Shown: positions 33,504 to 44,844, numbered from the stretch's first letter. The stretch: DNA of 64,000 nucleotides from Corallium rubrum (GCA_964035015.1 OZ035997.1:66269404-66333403), one strand, 5' to 3'. Notes: generated from the sequence alone by a model not told the origin. Numbers and translations: made by a program.

Positions 33504-34299
33504 TTCAGAATGACTGGAGTTCATGTTTGTCAAATTCAGGTATATAAAATTGTATAAAATTGGTTTTACTCCCTAGAACATTTTAAGTATCCCCAGAATG
33601 TGATGGATGTTGTTCAAGATAGGAATAGAACATATTTTTAAATCCATTATTTGTACATTGTACATGTAACTGCTGTTGTTATTTTTTCTGGTAATTTGTG
33701 ACGGAGCTATAAGGTCATTGCTAGGAGCTTGGCCACAAAGTCAGTGTTGTTGTTGGTTTTGGTAATGCCAATCAAAAATGAATAAACTGAACATGTGGTC
33801 TGCCAAGCTCCCTGTAATGGGCTCTGTATACTCAGTTGGTAAATGCACTGGTGTATATTTCCAGGTTTGCAGATTCAATTCACAGCTGGAAGGTCTGATA
33901 CAGTAGTTGCATTTTTCACAACTGGTCCCAGTTGGGTGATCTCAAAGATAACTTTCTAACATTATCGTATTTAAAACCATGCAGTTGAGTGTACTGTAAA
34001 TGCAAATATTCATTATGAATTACTGTATTTTCATAAGGATATACAGTATTTTCATCAGAAGTACTGTTGTCATGTTTTCATTCTTTATCCAGCTGTGTAC
34101 AGTATACCCTGCATGATACGTGTACTGTATCTAAATAATCCAGTCTAAATGATATATATTACATACTCTAACCATAATTATTATATCCATGTTACTGTAC
34201 ATATAGAGGATATTACACGGTGGTGCAGAGATCTGAATTTTATCTTTTTTCACCACATGAAGATAAAATACATATGCATGTATTCAAGCCAACATGTAA
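33504..34299. other. 3' region of the EnSpm transposase, non-coding
   Basis: No gene seen; short TACTGTA-rich stretches lead into the right subterminal array. Confidence 0.5.
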
Positions 34300-34610
34300 A
34301 TACTGTAATGTCCATTACATATTATATCCATATTATTATATCCATATGTGTATCCATTCTATATCCATGTTGTATATCCATATCATATACAATATCCATA
34401 TTATTTCCATGTGTTATCCATACTATATCCATATTACTTCCATATTATATCCATATTACTTCCATATTATATCCATACTATGGGGATCAACAAATCGTAA
34501 TAGGGAAATTAAACATCCATACTATGGAATTTAAAAATCCATACTATGGAAATTAAAATTCCACACTATGGAAATTAAAAATCCATACTATTTCCACAGT
34601 CTGGATTTTG
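34300..34610. repeat. Right subterminal repeat array of the EnSpm element
   Basis: Copies of TATCCATATTA, TTCCATATTATATCCAT and AATCCATACTATGGAAATTA, the inverse of the left array. The right array is shorter and more diverged than the left. Confidence 0.82.
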
Positions 34611-34626
34611 AAAAAATTTTCCAGTG

Positions 34627-34660
34627 AGGGCGGGCAAATACGTCTGGGTTCCCAGGCTAG
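34627..34660. repeat. Right part of the hairpin disrupted by the EnSpm element
   Basis: Begins with the AGG duplication and continues with the inverse of 18,012-18,047. Confidence 0.75.
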
Positions 34661-34699
34661 CTCAACCCCTGCCCTCGAAATTTTCTAGTTGCGCCCTTG

Positions 34700-37600
34700 G
34701 GTTGAGAAACCACATTTGCGCCAAATTGGTGGGGGATGACTGATCGACTATATCGTAAAATTTACCTTTTGCTCCAAAATTTAATTACCGCTTCATGTTT
34801 ATCCAAGTTTTGCTCCTGATATCTGAGGGGTATTTAGAAATTGGAAAATTGCCGTTGGTAGGTAAATGATGTACTCATTCCTTTCACCCGACGACTTGTT
34901 TACAAGTTGATGCTTTCTGTGAAACGAACTTAGATTCTGTCTTATGTCGAGCAAGACTTTTTACCTGCCACAGTGTTGTGCTAAATTTATGTATAATTCC
35001 GTTCGTACGTAGAAATATATAATCAGTTTTTTGTCTTGCTCAGATCTTACAATGAAGTTTGACTTGTCTATACTACCAATTTCAGTGGGACGACGACATG
35101 CAAATATTGTTAATTTCTGCAAAGTTTGCCTTTTGCTTCAAAACGAAAATCATGCGATTTCATTCTCTGGTTGTATGGGAACGCATTGTTGGTAGATATT
35201 TACAGTCAAAGATTGCCGTTGACCCTTCATTTCGTCTTCGAAATCATGCATTTGTCGCCGTTATTATACGGCTGTCATTCTGGACATGCCACACGTTTGT
35301 ACATATATTGTTTGGCTTTCGACATTCCGCGTATTTTCTTTATTTTATTTACAATTTCTATTACAGGCTATGCATGTAGCTTTTGTCGAGACCCTTGTAC
35401 ATTTTAAAATGCAGGAAAGCAGCGATATAATTAAATAGCAAACTTTTTCCTGGCCATCCGACCGCCGTATTTGTTTACACTGAATTATCTGTAAATATTA
35501 ACTCGTTTGAATATAAAATTAATCGAACAAATAAAATAAATTTTTTAGCTGTAATGCGACTTGATCATCATGTCTAAATCCTATTAACTTGCAGAAGAAG
35601 GAATACAAGAACAAAAATAAGGCCAGAGATCTCGGCTACAGGTGAAGATATGATCTTCGTAACGCAAAATCTCTTAAAAAGAGGGTAAGTAGCAGCAAGT
35701 AGCATCAGTGAATATTAGTACGAACCTTGCTACGTTTGTGCGACTCGTTGACATACGAAAAAGTCATAATAACTAATAATATTGAGCCACTATTTTTATC
35801 ATTAAAATGTTTTTGAGAAGATGGTCGAAGTTGCAGACTCAGAAGTGAGAAAGCTTGGAACTTGTCCCGTTTTATGAACTGATATCACATTACATGTATT
35901 AAAATAGAGTGATTTTATTCAGCTTAGTCTGATTGATTTGAATTTTTATCCACATATTTTAAGGGTTTGAGGCCTAGGAATTTTCAAGGAGGTGGGCTTT
36001 CTTTAAATTAAAGTCTCATGGGGAATTAGTGGGGGGAGGTGGGGGGAGGTAGTGAGTGCTTCAGAACAATAGAATTTCCAGGTGGGGGATGAAAGTTTCA
36101 GAAAATTCCAGGGGGCAGAGATACTATTTGACCTGGAAGTTAATTTAGGGGGATCATTAACTTGTGTCACAGTATTAAAATTCCACGGGTACTGTAATGA
36201 CCTGTTTGGTTAACTTTCTATCCAACAGGGGGTGTAGACAACAAATAGTGAATCTTATCGTGGGTTTGGATGAAGGTTGTTAAGAACTTGGAGGAAGTCT
36301 TCAGCAGTTTAAAAAATATTTTTATCTACCACTGTTTTGTGAACACCCTCAGATCTTTGCAGACCCCTAGAGGTCTGTAGATGTCTGTTTGAGAAACACT
36401 GTTCTATAATATCAATTGAAAAATTTGGGTCATGGCCCTTCAGAGCTGTAAGGTTGAAAAAATAGACCCCTTCACCTATTAGTTTATTAATACAGTATAT
36501 TGCATATTTTTTTATTATTTGATCATTTAAGTGTTTTTATTTACATGTGGCTAGAGATGTGTCAACTACAGTATGTCTGATCACATGATAAGGCCTAGTA
36601 AAAAAGTTGTAGTTTATCGTCCCCATGCACATCCTTTTTTCCTGCCACATGAATTTGTTTTGTTTTTTTGTAACGAAAATCCGTTTTATTCTTCGGGACA
36701 TTTTGCGCCACCTCTTTCGGCCCTTCTCGTCCGGCCCTATTGTCATCCGCCACTGGTGACGGATAACTTCGATTCGTTGTGGATCTGAGGGGTTTTGACC
36801 AAAATTACCCATCCCCCCCGGGCTTAAAATGACCCTGAAAGATCCCTTTTTAAAATGATACCTTCATAATGATATGCCATGAAGTATTACCAGAGCTCTG
36901 AGCGAGGAAATATGACACCGAAACTCTGGTCGCGGCGTGGTGAAACAACAAGAAGAAAATGGCTTTTTTTGGTCAATATATAAGCGAAACCAACCAATTT
37001 TTTTGCTGTAACAACTCCTAAAGTAAGTATAAGCATTTGTTTGATGTAATTACTTCGTAGATTAGCAATAATTTGGTAAAATTTGACGAAAACGAACATA
37101 GCCGATCGGCCATTTTTCGAACAAAATTTGCCTCGACTTGTCGGCGTTGTAATGGCAAACAGGAGTAAATATCATGCAAAATAACAACAAATCTGAATAG
37201 CTGACTTAAAAACGATCTTAATGATGTATTATGGTCGTATGTTCTTGTATAATTCTGTTTTAATTTGTAAATTTCCAAAATAAGTGATGATCCCCCTCGA
37301 GCGGCACCATGGGGGGTTGCCCAATGGAAAATACTAAAAAATCAATATAATATTCGCGTTTTATTATATTGCTTTAATTTTTTCAATTTGAATTTGTGAA
37401 ATGGTGCTTTTCATTTTACTTCACCAAAGTTTGGTTCTAAAGTCATTTATTGTTTAAATATTTAACATTTTGTTATAGATTATAATAATATTTTAATAAT
37501 AATTAGCATAAATTAGTATAATTTGCAAAATGGGTTGTCTGACAAGACCCAACAACCCAAAATTTGAATAGTAGAGGTAAAAACGATTCAAATGATATAT

Positions 37601-37844
37601 TGTGGTATTATTTTTGTGTTGTTTAATTTGTGCCTTTCGGTAACTTTTGGGACCTTCTGGATTAATATGCGCCAGATCAGATTCTGTTTTGGTGCCAGCT
37701 CTTGCGTCGAACTGTCGAAGCACATGAGAATACTTTATATAGAGAAATCCATTCAATTCTGTTATGGTTTTTGTTTGTGCTTGTGTTCGGACGGCGAACG
37801 GGATGTCAAAATTTATGTATTGGTGATAATAATCTTTTCAGAGA
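34700..37844. other. Non-coding stretch of about 3.1 kb
   Basis: No gene or RNA supported. About 36,820-36,895 (GGCTTAAAATGACCCT...CATGAAGTAT) resembles 17,095-17,165, so a dispersed repeat is present on both sides of the EnSpm locus. Confidence 0.5.
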
Positions 37845-37969
37845 AGCCATCTAGAAAAAACGAGTATCCGCATTCTCCTTTTTTTAACAGTTCGGACGAT
37901 GAACTACTGGGTTCTTTCACTTGGCCTAACCTGGCTGTGTTGGGATATATATTGCATGTTACATTCCAG
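37844..37969 (+). CDS. Possible internal exon of an unrecognised gene
   Basis: A stretch open in one frame encodes about 42 residues (KPSRKNEYPHSPFFNSSDDE, then a hydrophobic part). It is bordered by a TTTTCAG acceptor-like site and a CAG/GTACAA donor-like site. The protein sequence is not low-complexity, but no family is recognised and no neighbouring exon was found. It may be chance. Confidence 0.2.
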
Positions 37970-38492
37970 GTACAAGAGTGGTACAACTACACTAAATGTC
38001 CTACTGTAGCCATGACATGGTTAAATGGAGATATTTACTATGCAGGTGAGTCATGTATGTGGGGAGGTATATGTAGGGATGTCAGTGTAGCTATAGATAA
38101 CCCTGGTGACCGTAAGGTCATACTAAAAATATGTACTGGAGTTTTGTTAAAAAACACAACTGTTTCCTACAGTAAATCATTAGAGAATGTCTCCATGTGA
38201 CTGGGGATTCTTTTTCTCGTATTTTGACAAACCATAGCAGGTGTACAGTAAGTGTACAAGAAACAAAATTTATAGACAACAGGGTCAGTGAGAGATTAGG
38301 GAGTTGACACAAGAAATCTTGCCAAGATTCGAATGTCAACCTGGGTATACACTACATATAAAATTAATTGCATTTTTATTTACACACACTGTGATTGGTC
38401 TATTACAATGTTTATCAGGTGCTTCAATCATGTGCTGCATGTATGCAACACAGTTATGATGTCATGGCACATAATTTTCTTGGCCTTATTTC
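37970..38492. other. Non-coding stretch
   Basis: Nothing supported beyond chance open frames. Confidence 0.4.
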
Positions 38493-38794
38493 ATCATAGT
38501 CAATCGAGATATGGTCTGGAAACTCAGCTAAAGTCTTTGGTCTACCTTTTTGTTTGCCTTTATGCATTTTTGTGCACGGTGTACGGTCACTGAACACATT
38601 GTATTTTAGTATAATGAACGAATTGTCCAATAGCAACGTTTCAGTTCAATCACTCAACCGTGCTATTTAAATATTAATAAACCTAAAACAAAGGATGTGC
38701 ACGGTGTAAGGTACGGTTCAACATAAAATCACAGCTCATTATAGGCGCTTTGAAGTTTGCCGAGTTTCCAGACCATATCTCGATTGACTATGAT
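38493..38794. mobile_element. MITE with long terminal inverted repeats
   Basis: ATCATAGTCAATCGAGATAT plus about 13 more bases is repeated exactly in inverse at the right end, enclosing 302 bp. TTC lies directly outside both ends (38,490-38,492; 38,795-38,797) and may be a 3-bp target duplication. GTGCACGGTGTA occurs twice inside. Confidence 0.78.
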
Positions 38795-39330
38795 TTCATA
38801 AAAAAAATGGGTACCTGTGTTAAGTAATATGTAAAACCTTGCCTACCCCACTCCTTGCACAGGGTTTGAATTCAAATTCTTCTAAATTAACTCTGCCATT
38901 TTCTATTTCTTACTGTCAATTGATCGTTTCTGCATCGAATTTAGGTCCTGAGCAGCTAAAAGTATTTTCTGATGATCCTGCACGCCGTCAAACAAGCATT
39001 TGTTTCAGTTGTGTTTGCCCTTCATTCTGCTGGACCAAACAAAGGTACATTTTTCTTTGGGTCAACTACAGTAATTAATAAATTAACATACAGCACATGT
39101 CAGCATTACACTGATGTCGGATGGATATTTCTATTTTAAACAGATGTAGAAATGGAAAACGAGACGTCAAAAGCCTCAGATTCTCACTCGTTTATACACT
39201 AGCTATTATGAGTTAGAAATATGTTTTATGTTTTAACAGCACTTTGTGGTGTACAGTATGTGTTTCGTTTGACTATTAGTTTTGGTTTTACTTTTATTAA
39301 GTAGCTTTGCCATTTCATTACAAAAAAACT
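38795..39330. other. Non-coding stretch
   Basis: No gene supported. Confidence 0.4.
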
Positions 39331-39522
39331 ATACTAAACTAAACTAAACTAAACTAAACTAAACTAAACTAAACTAAACTAAACTAAACTAAACTAAACT
39401 AAACTAAACTAAACTAAACTAAACTAAACTAAACTAAACTAAACTAAACTAAAATAAAATAAAATAAAATAAAATAAAATAAAATAAAATAAAATAAAAT
39501 AAAATAAAATAAAATAAAATAA
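39331..39522. repeat. (ACTAA)n followed by (AAAAT)n pentamer array
   Basis: About 24 ACTAA units change abruptly at 39,452 to about 14 AAAAT units: one C-to-A change shared by all later copies, a clear case of a variant that spread along one side. Confidence 0.92.
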
Positions 39523-39840
39523 AAACACTAGTCTATATACAGTGTAGATTTCCAGGGTGTCCGCAACAGCAGCACCAATTACTGCAGGCCTATAACAATA
39601 AAATAAAAATTAGTAAATATTAGGTACATGCAGATTAAAAACAAAACGACATTTGTAAGAGGATATGGGCGGAGTTACATTTTACACAAATGGTTTTCCA
39701 GGTTCTAAGGTCATCTGAGTCATAGGTAGATTATAATACAGCAAAGTGTTGGTTATGTAAAATAGTTCTGAAACAGCATATAATTTTGAAAAGACCTATA
39801 TTAAAAGAGACATGAGTTATTTCAAATTTTTTTTATTAAA

Positions 39841-39877
39841 CCTAACGTTTTGTTGCTAATCCTGCAACATCTTCAGA
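39841..39877 (-). ncRNA. Hammerhead-like motif, PLE pair C left arm (decayed)
   Basis: Minus strand CTGAAGA, GTTGC...GCAAC stem with loop AGGATTA, but the second core box reads AAAA in place of GAAA, so it is likely inactive. Confidence 0.5.
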
Positions 39878-40064
39878 GTGAATAATTATTTACAAGGTTA
39901 TCTCCACTTATATGCTAATCTATTTACAATAACAGGAAATGAGTAACTGAGAGAGTGGTAGAAGTGACACTGAATAAATTACAGTGTGAGGTAACAGGTA
40001 TGATAGATTGTTTTCAGTGTGTCAAAACAAGAAGATAAATATAAAGAAAAAACGTGTAAATAAA

Positions 40065-40323
40065 TCAAAATAAGGTTAAAGGAAGAGAACTGATTTTGGC
40101 GTTGAGTGAAGGATTTAACTTATTAATAAGCAGACTTTCTCTGAGAAGGAGTTCAAAATTGGAAGAAGAGCTTAGAATGGAAAAATCTGTTAAAGAAACA
40201 GGGCGGCCAGTTTTTTGTGGTCTGCTAAAATTCCAGACAAGGAACACAAAGAAAGAGGATTTCCCGTGTATACAGAAACTCCCATGTGTTCAGAAGCACG
40301 CGTGTGTAAATGGCGAGTGGTTT
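40065..40323 (-). pseudogene. GIY-YIG C-terminal fragment of PLE pair C, left arm
   Basis: Minus-strand frame with KTGRPVSLTDFSILSSSS, then LLLRESLLINKLNPSLNAKI, ending SLPLTLF-stop: the terminal part of the endonuclease domain. It continues, after the hAT-like insertion, into the frame at 42,084-42,485. Confidence 0.8.
40319..40323. repeat. 5-bp target duplication (GGTTT) of the hAT-like element
   Basis: GGTTT here and at 42,099-42,103. The uninterrupted sister arm (44,395-44,405, inverse) has a single copy, proving the insertion. Confidence 0.85.
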
Positions 40324-42098
40324 CAGGGGCGGATCTAGGATTTTTGTCACCTTAGTCCAAAATATTTGGGTTCTAGGTGGGGGGGGGGGGGTGCAGGGGT
40401 GGTGGTCATGCTCCCTGGCCCTAGAAAATTTTAGCAGATTTAATTATTTTAACCAAGAAATAAACAACAGATACAATACATCTACTTCAAATATTTAATA
40501 AGATTCATGACTTCAAATATTTTTATATGAAACTGATAACCATACTGCAAGTTAGACCATTTCACTCCATGCAATTGCTTGAAACAGAGCTGTATAGGCA
40601 ATTCCCAGATGCCTCAGACCTAAAACATTTAAATACTAGGTCAAATTCAAGAACATTGTAGGCCTGACTCAGTCTCTATATTAAGGGCTTATTTACAAGG
40701 AGGTATTATCCTAGCCACTGGGTTACTCTAGCACAATGGTTACCCTAGCTCTCATACATTTCCTGTGGGATTTTTTGTTTGACGTATTTACAAGGACATG
40801 CTGGATTATGTTTTGTCCTTGTAAATGCATTTGGTAGGGATAACTCACCTACCCAGGACAAATTTTACCTGGCCAACTCTATTAGATGTGGTTAACCAAA
40901 CAAGGTAGGGGTAACTCTACCTTGGAAACAGGCCCTAACTATGGTTTCTCAAATCAAATAAAATAACATAATTATGATTGCCAGACCTCACTATCTATTT
41001 TATGAATTTATGAAGTAGTCTACATTATCCAATCTTGACAAAATCCTTTAGCTTGTATTTCAATTCTTGCTACAATGCTAGTCTCAAAATCATATTAATA
41101 TTCAATTAAGTTTTCAAACCATTTATATAAACAAATACAAGAAGGGAAAACCCTGAATGAATTTCAGCTACTTGCGCTACAAACACGTAGATATATAAAT
41201 AAGATTCTAAACAATAATATTAGGTCGCCTTTCATTTGAAGACATGCCATGTGGTCTCAATCGTGGCGAAGGTTGTTATTGTCGTATTATTAAAATTCCA
41301 TGTAGAATTTATACGTTGAACGAATTTAAAGAAACTAGAAAATAATTAAGGCAGAAAAATCTGCTTACCTGAGAGCAGCACGAGGTTTCTTCTTGTCATT
41401 GTTGGCTTATATTACCACGTATATCTCAGCGCCAAAATTCCTTTGAAGCGTCTTGCCAATCTTGGTATTAAAAATGCTCCTTTGTGCAAAGCATCCATCG
41501 CTTGTTGACCCTCGAGTCGACGGTATTAAACTTGCCGTTTTATAAATCTCTCGCAACACATCTCGTCGTTGCCCTCAAAGCGAATACATCAAGATCTAAC
41601 ACGTTTGTATTAACCAAAGCCATGTTCAAACGAAAGAATCCAAGTTAGTCAGAATCGATCACTGGTCAGTCCACAAATCCGTCGAGAACTACAAAGTAAA
41701 ACGCCGCTAAACCAATCTGTGCTCTTGATAAAGAGCTATTGAAAAATTAAGCCAATCAGAAAGGGTGATACAAGGGGTCTAAATCCGTCGAGAAAGACAA
41801 AGATATCCGGCAAACACTCGGCAAACCAATCACAGGTCGCTATAAAAGTTAATTTATAAATTTAACCAATCACAGCGGTTGATACAATAGGCTCAAATCC
41901 GTCGAGAAAGAACAAAGTCAACCGCGCGGCGCGGGTTGAAATGCCGGTCGGCAGTCTCACCTAATCGATTATCTCGGCGATCTCGGCGATCTCGAGAGTC
42001 GAGACTGAGGGAAGAACGATATACGATAATTATTTTTTCTTGCCGATTTTTTTACCTTAGTCGTATGACTTATTTGACTAACGCTAAATCCGCCCCTG
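40324..42098. mobile_element. Non-autonomous hAT-like element, 1,775 bp
   Basis: Ends CAGGGGCGGAT and ATCCGCCCCTG are inverted; the left reads on as CTAGG, the right is preceded by GCTAA. It interrupts the GIY-YIG coding region of PLE pair C with a 5-bp duplication. No transposase is encoded. The right third contains about three tandem copies of a 110-bp unit marked by AAATCCGTCGAGAA (about 41,676, 41,785, 41,897), each with a CCAATC box nearby, and a TATAAAA at about 41,842. CAGGGGCG ends are typical of hAT elements, but their usual duplication is 8 bp, so the superfamily is not certain. Confidence 0.72.
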
Positions 42099-44157
42099 GG
42101 TTTCACCAACATACAATAACTCACAGTCATGACACTTAAATTTATAAACTACGCGTGATCTTAATTTGAAAAGGAAAAAACTTGAAAGGCCTCTAATAGG
42201 TTTAAAAACAACCCGAAGTTGAATTTGTGGAAAAGCAGAAGAAAAGAGCTTAACGATTTGTTGGCGAATTTGAAGGGAGTGTTGACCGGTAAACGGACGT
42301 GTAAATAAAATGATACGTTTGGGTGCTGTGGTTGTTTTAGACACTGGACAAAAAATTTTATCAAGAAATTTGCGAATACAACTATCTAAAAATTTGATGG
42401 GATAACCATTTTGAAGCATGATACTCTTAAATCTCTCTAGTTCCTCGTGAAAAATTGTGTAGGAGGAAGGAATGTTAAAATACACTACAATAACGAAAAA
42501 GTAAAGTCATTACTAAGCCCTTTTTATACACAAGTGGTATGAAACTCTCAAAATTTGTGAAAAGCCCAGTAAACGTTGGTTTACGATAAACGGAAGTTAC
42601 AAATTTGCCATTCAAGCGTTGAATTTGGATGTCAAGAAAGGAAAGTGAGTTATTGTTTTCAATTTCATGTGTAAATTGGATACTGGGATGTCGATAATTC
42701 AAGTAATTAAGGAAAGGTAAAACATGATCGCGCGACCGAAAAAGAATAAAGGAATCGTCAACATAACGTCGATAGTACAGAGGTTTAAACTCAGGTGGAC
42801 AATCATTAAGCCAATTAGTTTCATAAAAGGATGGGAAAATGTTAGCGAAAAGTGGGCCAAGCGGAGAACCCATCACAACACCATAAATTTGCTCATAAAA
42901 TTTCCCGTTAAATATAAAGTGACAATTTTTGACAGTTAAATTTAGTAGCTCTCTAAATTGCTCGCGCGTAAAGTTTTGAAAATGAATTTTCTGCGAGAGA
43001 AGTTGGTTCACAATAATTTCAATGGTTTCATCTAATGGAATATTTGTAAAGAGTGAAGTAACATCAAAACTGGCCATGACTACATTATTAATATCAAATT
43101 TCAATTGAAATAAATCTTGAAAAAATAAAAAAAGAATCAGTAATCGTATAAGAACTAGAAGAAATGGGGCGAAGTAGAGGAACAAGAAATTTAGCAAGAT
43201 TATAAGAGTGAGTGCCAATGGAAGAGAGTATAGGTCTAAGAGGAACGTTTAACTTATTTACCTTAGGTAGTCCATATAACACGCCGGGTCGAGAACCGGT
43301 TGGCGCTAATAACTTAAAAGTTCTTCGTCAATAACGTTGGCATTCTTTAGAATGCGGAGGAAGGTTCCAACTTTATTCTCCCATTTTAAGGTAGTTTTGA
43401 CGGGATATTCATGAATAGGAGCGAATTTAGTGGAGTCGTTGAGAATCTGAATCATTTTGTCCCAATAATCAGTTCGATTGATGACAGCCATGCCATTGCC
43501 TTTCTCGGGTTTGATGATAAAGATGGAATCGTCGTTTCGAAGTTGCTTCAGAACTTTGAGCTCTTCATCTGAGAAAATAAACGTAGGTCGTGTATAGCTA
43601 GTGCTATGTCTTTCAACTTTATTTTGATGAAATCTTTGTTGCAGCCAGATTCAGAGTAGATGGTCTCACGTTGTTTTTTCCGGTGGAGAAGTTCAAACGG
43701 GATCAAAAAGTCACAGTAGTTCAAGGTCTTAGGTGGAATCGAAAAGTTAAGTCCTTTAGCAAGAACAGCCTTTTCTTGGTCAGTCAGTATTCGGTTTGAG
43801 TAATTGAAGATGACTTTATCAGGATCAATCGTAGACATACTAGAGATGTTGGCGCTGAGTCGAAATAGTTTCTTCTGTTGAACTTTTTCGTGTCGTGAGA
43901 GTTGTCTGGTGTTTTCGGAATCTGAAAGAGATTTCAAATGTAAGAGGTCCAACGACGATACCAATTTGGCTAGCTCGGAATGTAAGGAGGTTGATTGAGT
44001 AGAAAGTTCACGGATACGGCATTGTTTCTGTCGGATTTCCTCATCCAAAAGTTTTTGTTGGCATTGGCGGTAAGCGGCAGAGTTCTGAAGGCGTCGATTC
44101 GCAACTTTGAAGTTTAGAAACTGCGGGAAAACTCCAAGGCGTTTACAATTATTCAGC
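42084..44157 (-). pseudogene. PLE N-terminal domain and reverse transcriptase (pair C, left arm)
   Basis: Read on the minus strand. 44,159-43,548 is an N-terminal region of about 200 residues with a long coiled coil (QCQQKLLDEEIRQKQCRIRE) and NFSIPPKTLNYCDFLIPFE, typical of the segment before the PLE reverse transcriptase. Then come shifted frames to 42,475: MLYGLPKVNKLNVPLRPIL, MASFDVTSLFTNIPLDETIE, GVVMGSPLGPLFANIF, RRYVDDSFILF (catalytic Asp pair), SLSFLDIQIQR. 42,485-42,104 leads to LRSRVVYKFKCHDCELLYVG, the start of GIY-YIG, where the hAT-like element cuts in. At least three frameshifts make it inactive. It preserves more of the N-terminus than pairs A and B. Confidence 0.88.
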
Positions 44158-44658
44158 ACCCAAACGTACCATTTATTTACACTTCCGTTTACCGGTCAAC
44201 ACTCCCTTCAAATTCGCCAACAAATCGTCAAGCTCTTTTCTTCTGCTTTTCCACAAATTCAACTTTGGGTTGTTTTTAAACCTATTAGACGCCTTTCAAG
44301 TTTTTTTCCTTTTCAAAGATCAAATTACTTTTGCTTTAAGATCACGCGTAGTTTATAAATTTAAGTGTCATGACTGTGAGTCACTGTATGTTGGTGAAAC
44401 CACTCGCCATTTACACACGCGCACTTCTGAACACATGGATTTTCTGCTTACACGGGAAAGCCTCTTTCTTTGAGTTCCTGGTCTGGAGTTTTAGCACACC
44501 ACAAAAAAACTGGCCACCCTGTTTCTTTAACAGATTTTTCTATTCTAAGCTCTTCTTCTTCCAATTTTGAACTCCTTCTCAGAGAAAGTCTGCTTATTAA
44601 TAAGTTAAATCCTTCACTCAACGCTAAAATCAGTTCTCTTCCTTTAACCTTATTTTGA
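44158..44658 (+). pseudogene. PLE C-terminal fragment with GIY-YIG (pair C, right arm)
   Basis: Plus-strand fragments in three frames: PFTGQHSLQIRQQIVKLFSS, RSRVVYKFKCHDCESLYVGE, THRHLHTR-type helix region, then KKTGHPVSLTDFSILSSSSS and SLLINKLNPSLNAKI, ending at a TGA after SLPLTLF. It starts within the linker after the reverse transcriptase and has no catalytic Asp pair. Frameshifts lie near 44,320 and 44,470. Confidence 0.82.
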
Positions 44659-44844
44659 TTTATATACATGTTTTTTCATTATATTTATCTTCTTGTTTTG
44701 ACACACAGAAAACAATCTATCATACCTGTTACCTCACACTGTAATTTATTCACCGTCACTTCTACCACTCTCTCAGTTACTCATTTCCTGTTGCTGTAAA
44801 CGGATTAGCGTATAAGTCGAGATAACCTTGTAAATAATTATTCA

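Larger units (their letters stand above)
18060..34626. mobile_element. EnSpm/CACTA-like DNA transposon, 16.6 kb
   Basis: The left end CACTGGAATTTTTTTTC is mirrored by the right end (inverse CACTGGAAAATTTTTTC), followed inside both ends by AAAATCCAGACT and TGGAAATAG. AGG occurs immediately outside both ends (18,057-18,059 and 34,627-34,629), the 2-4 bp duplication expected for this superfamily. Arrays of TATGGATATAGTATGG-type repeats lie just inside both ends in opposite orientation, as in plant CACTA elements where they bind the accessory protein. It contains a divergent gene pair: an accessory gene (minus) and a tnp2-like transposase (plus). The transposase is now disabled by stops, a frameshift and a PLE insertion. 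Confidence 0.82.
17441..34699. repeat. Outer inverted repeat CAGGGGCGCAACTAG (possible split hAT-like MITE)
   Basis: CAGGGGCGCAACTAG at 17,441 is mirrored by CTAGTTGCGCCCTTG ending at 34,699. The left piece (to 18,011) and right piece (34,661-34,699) would be one short non-autonomous element cut open by the EnSpm insertion. No target duplication is visible, so this is tentative. The left piece includes G-runs and TTAGGG-like patches at about 17,525-17,590. Confidence 0.4.

Noticed and set aside
34149..34556. Open frames of 104-135 residues rich in Tyr, Ile and His
   Set aside because: They are translations of the right subterminal ATCCATA-type repeats.
18012..34660. CTAGCCTG arms as the true ends of the EnSpm element
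   Set aside because: CACTGGAA ends with an exact AGG duplication lie inside them, and the outer arms close into a hairpin when the element is removed.
35059..35407. Two overlapping plus-strand open frames of about 100 residues
   Set aside because: Phe/Ile-rich chance frames in AT-rich DNA with no recognisable motif.
36537..36812. Overlapping open frames on both strands near 36.6 kb
   Set aside because: Neither shows a protein family pattern or splice context; one is the mirror of the other.
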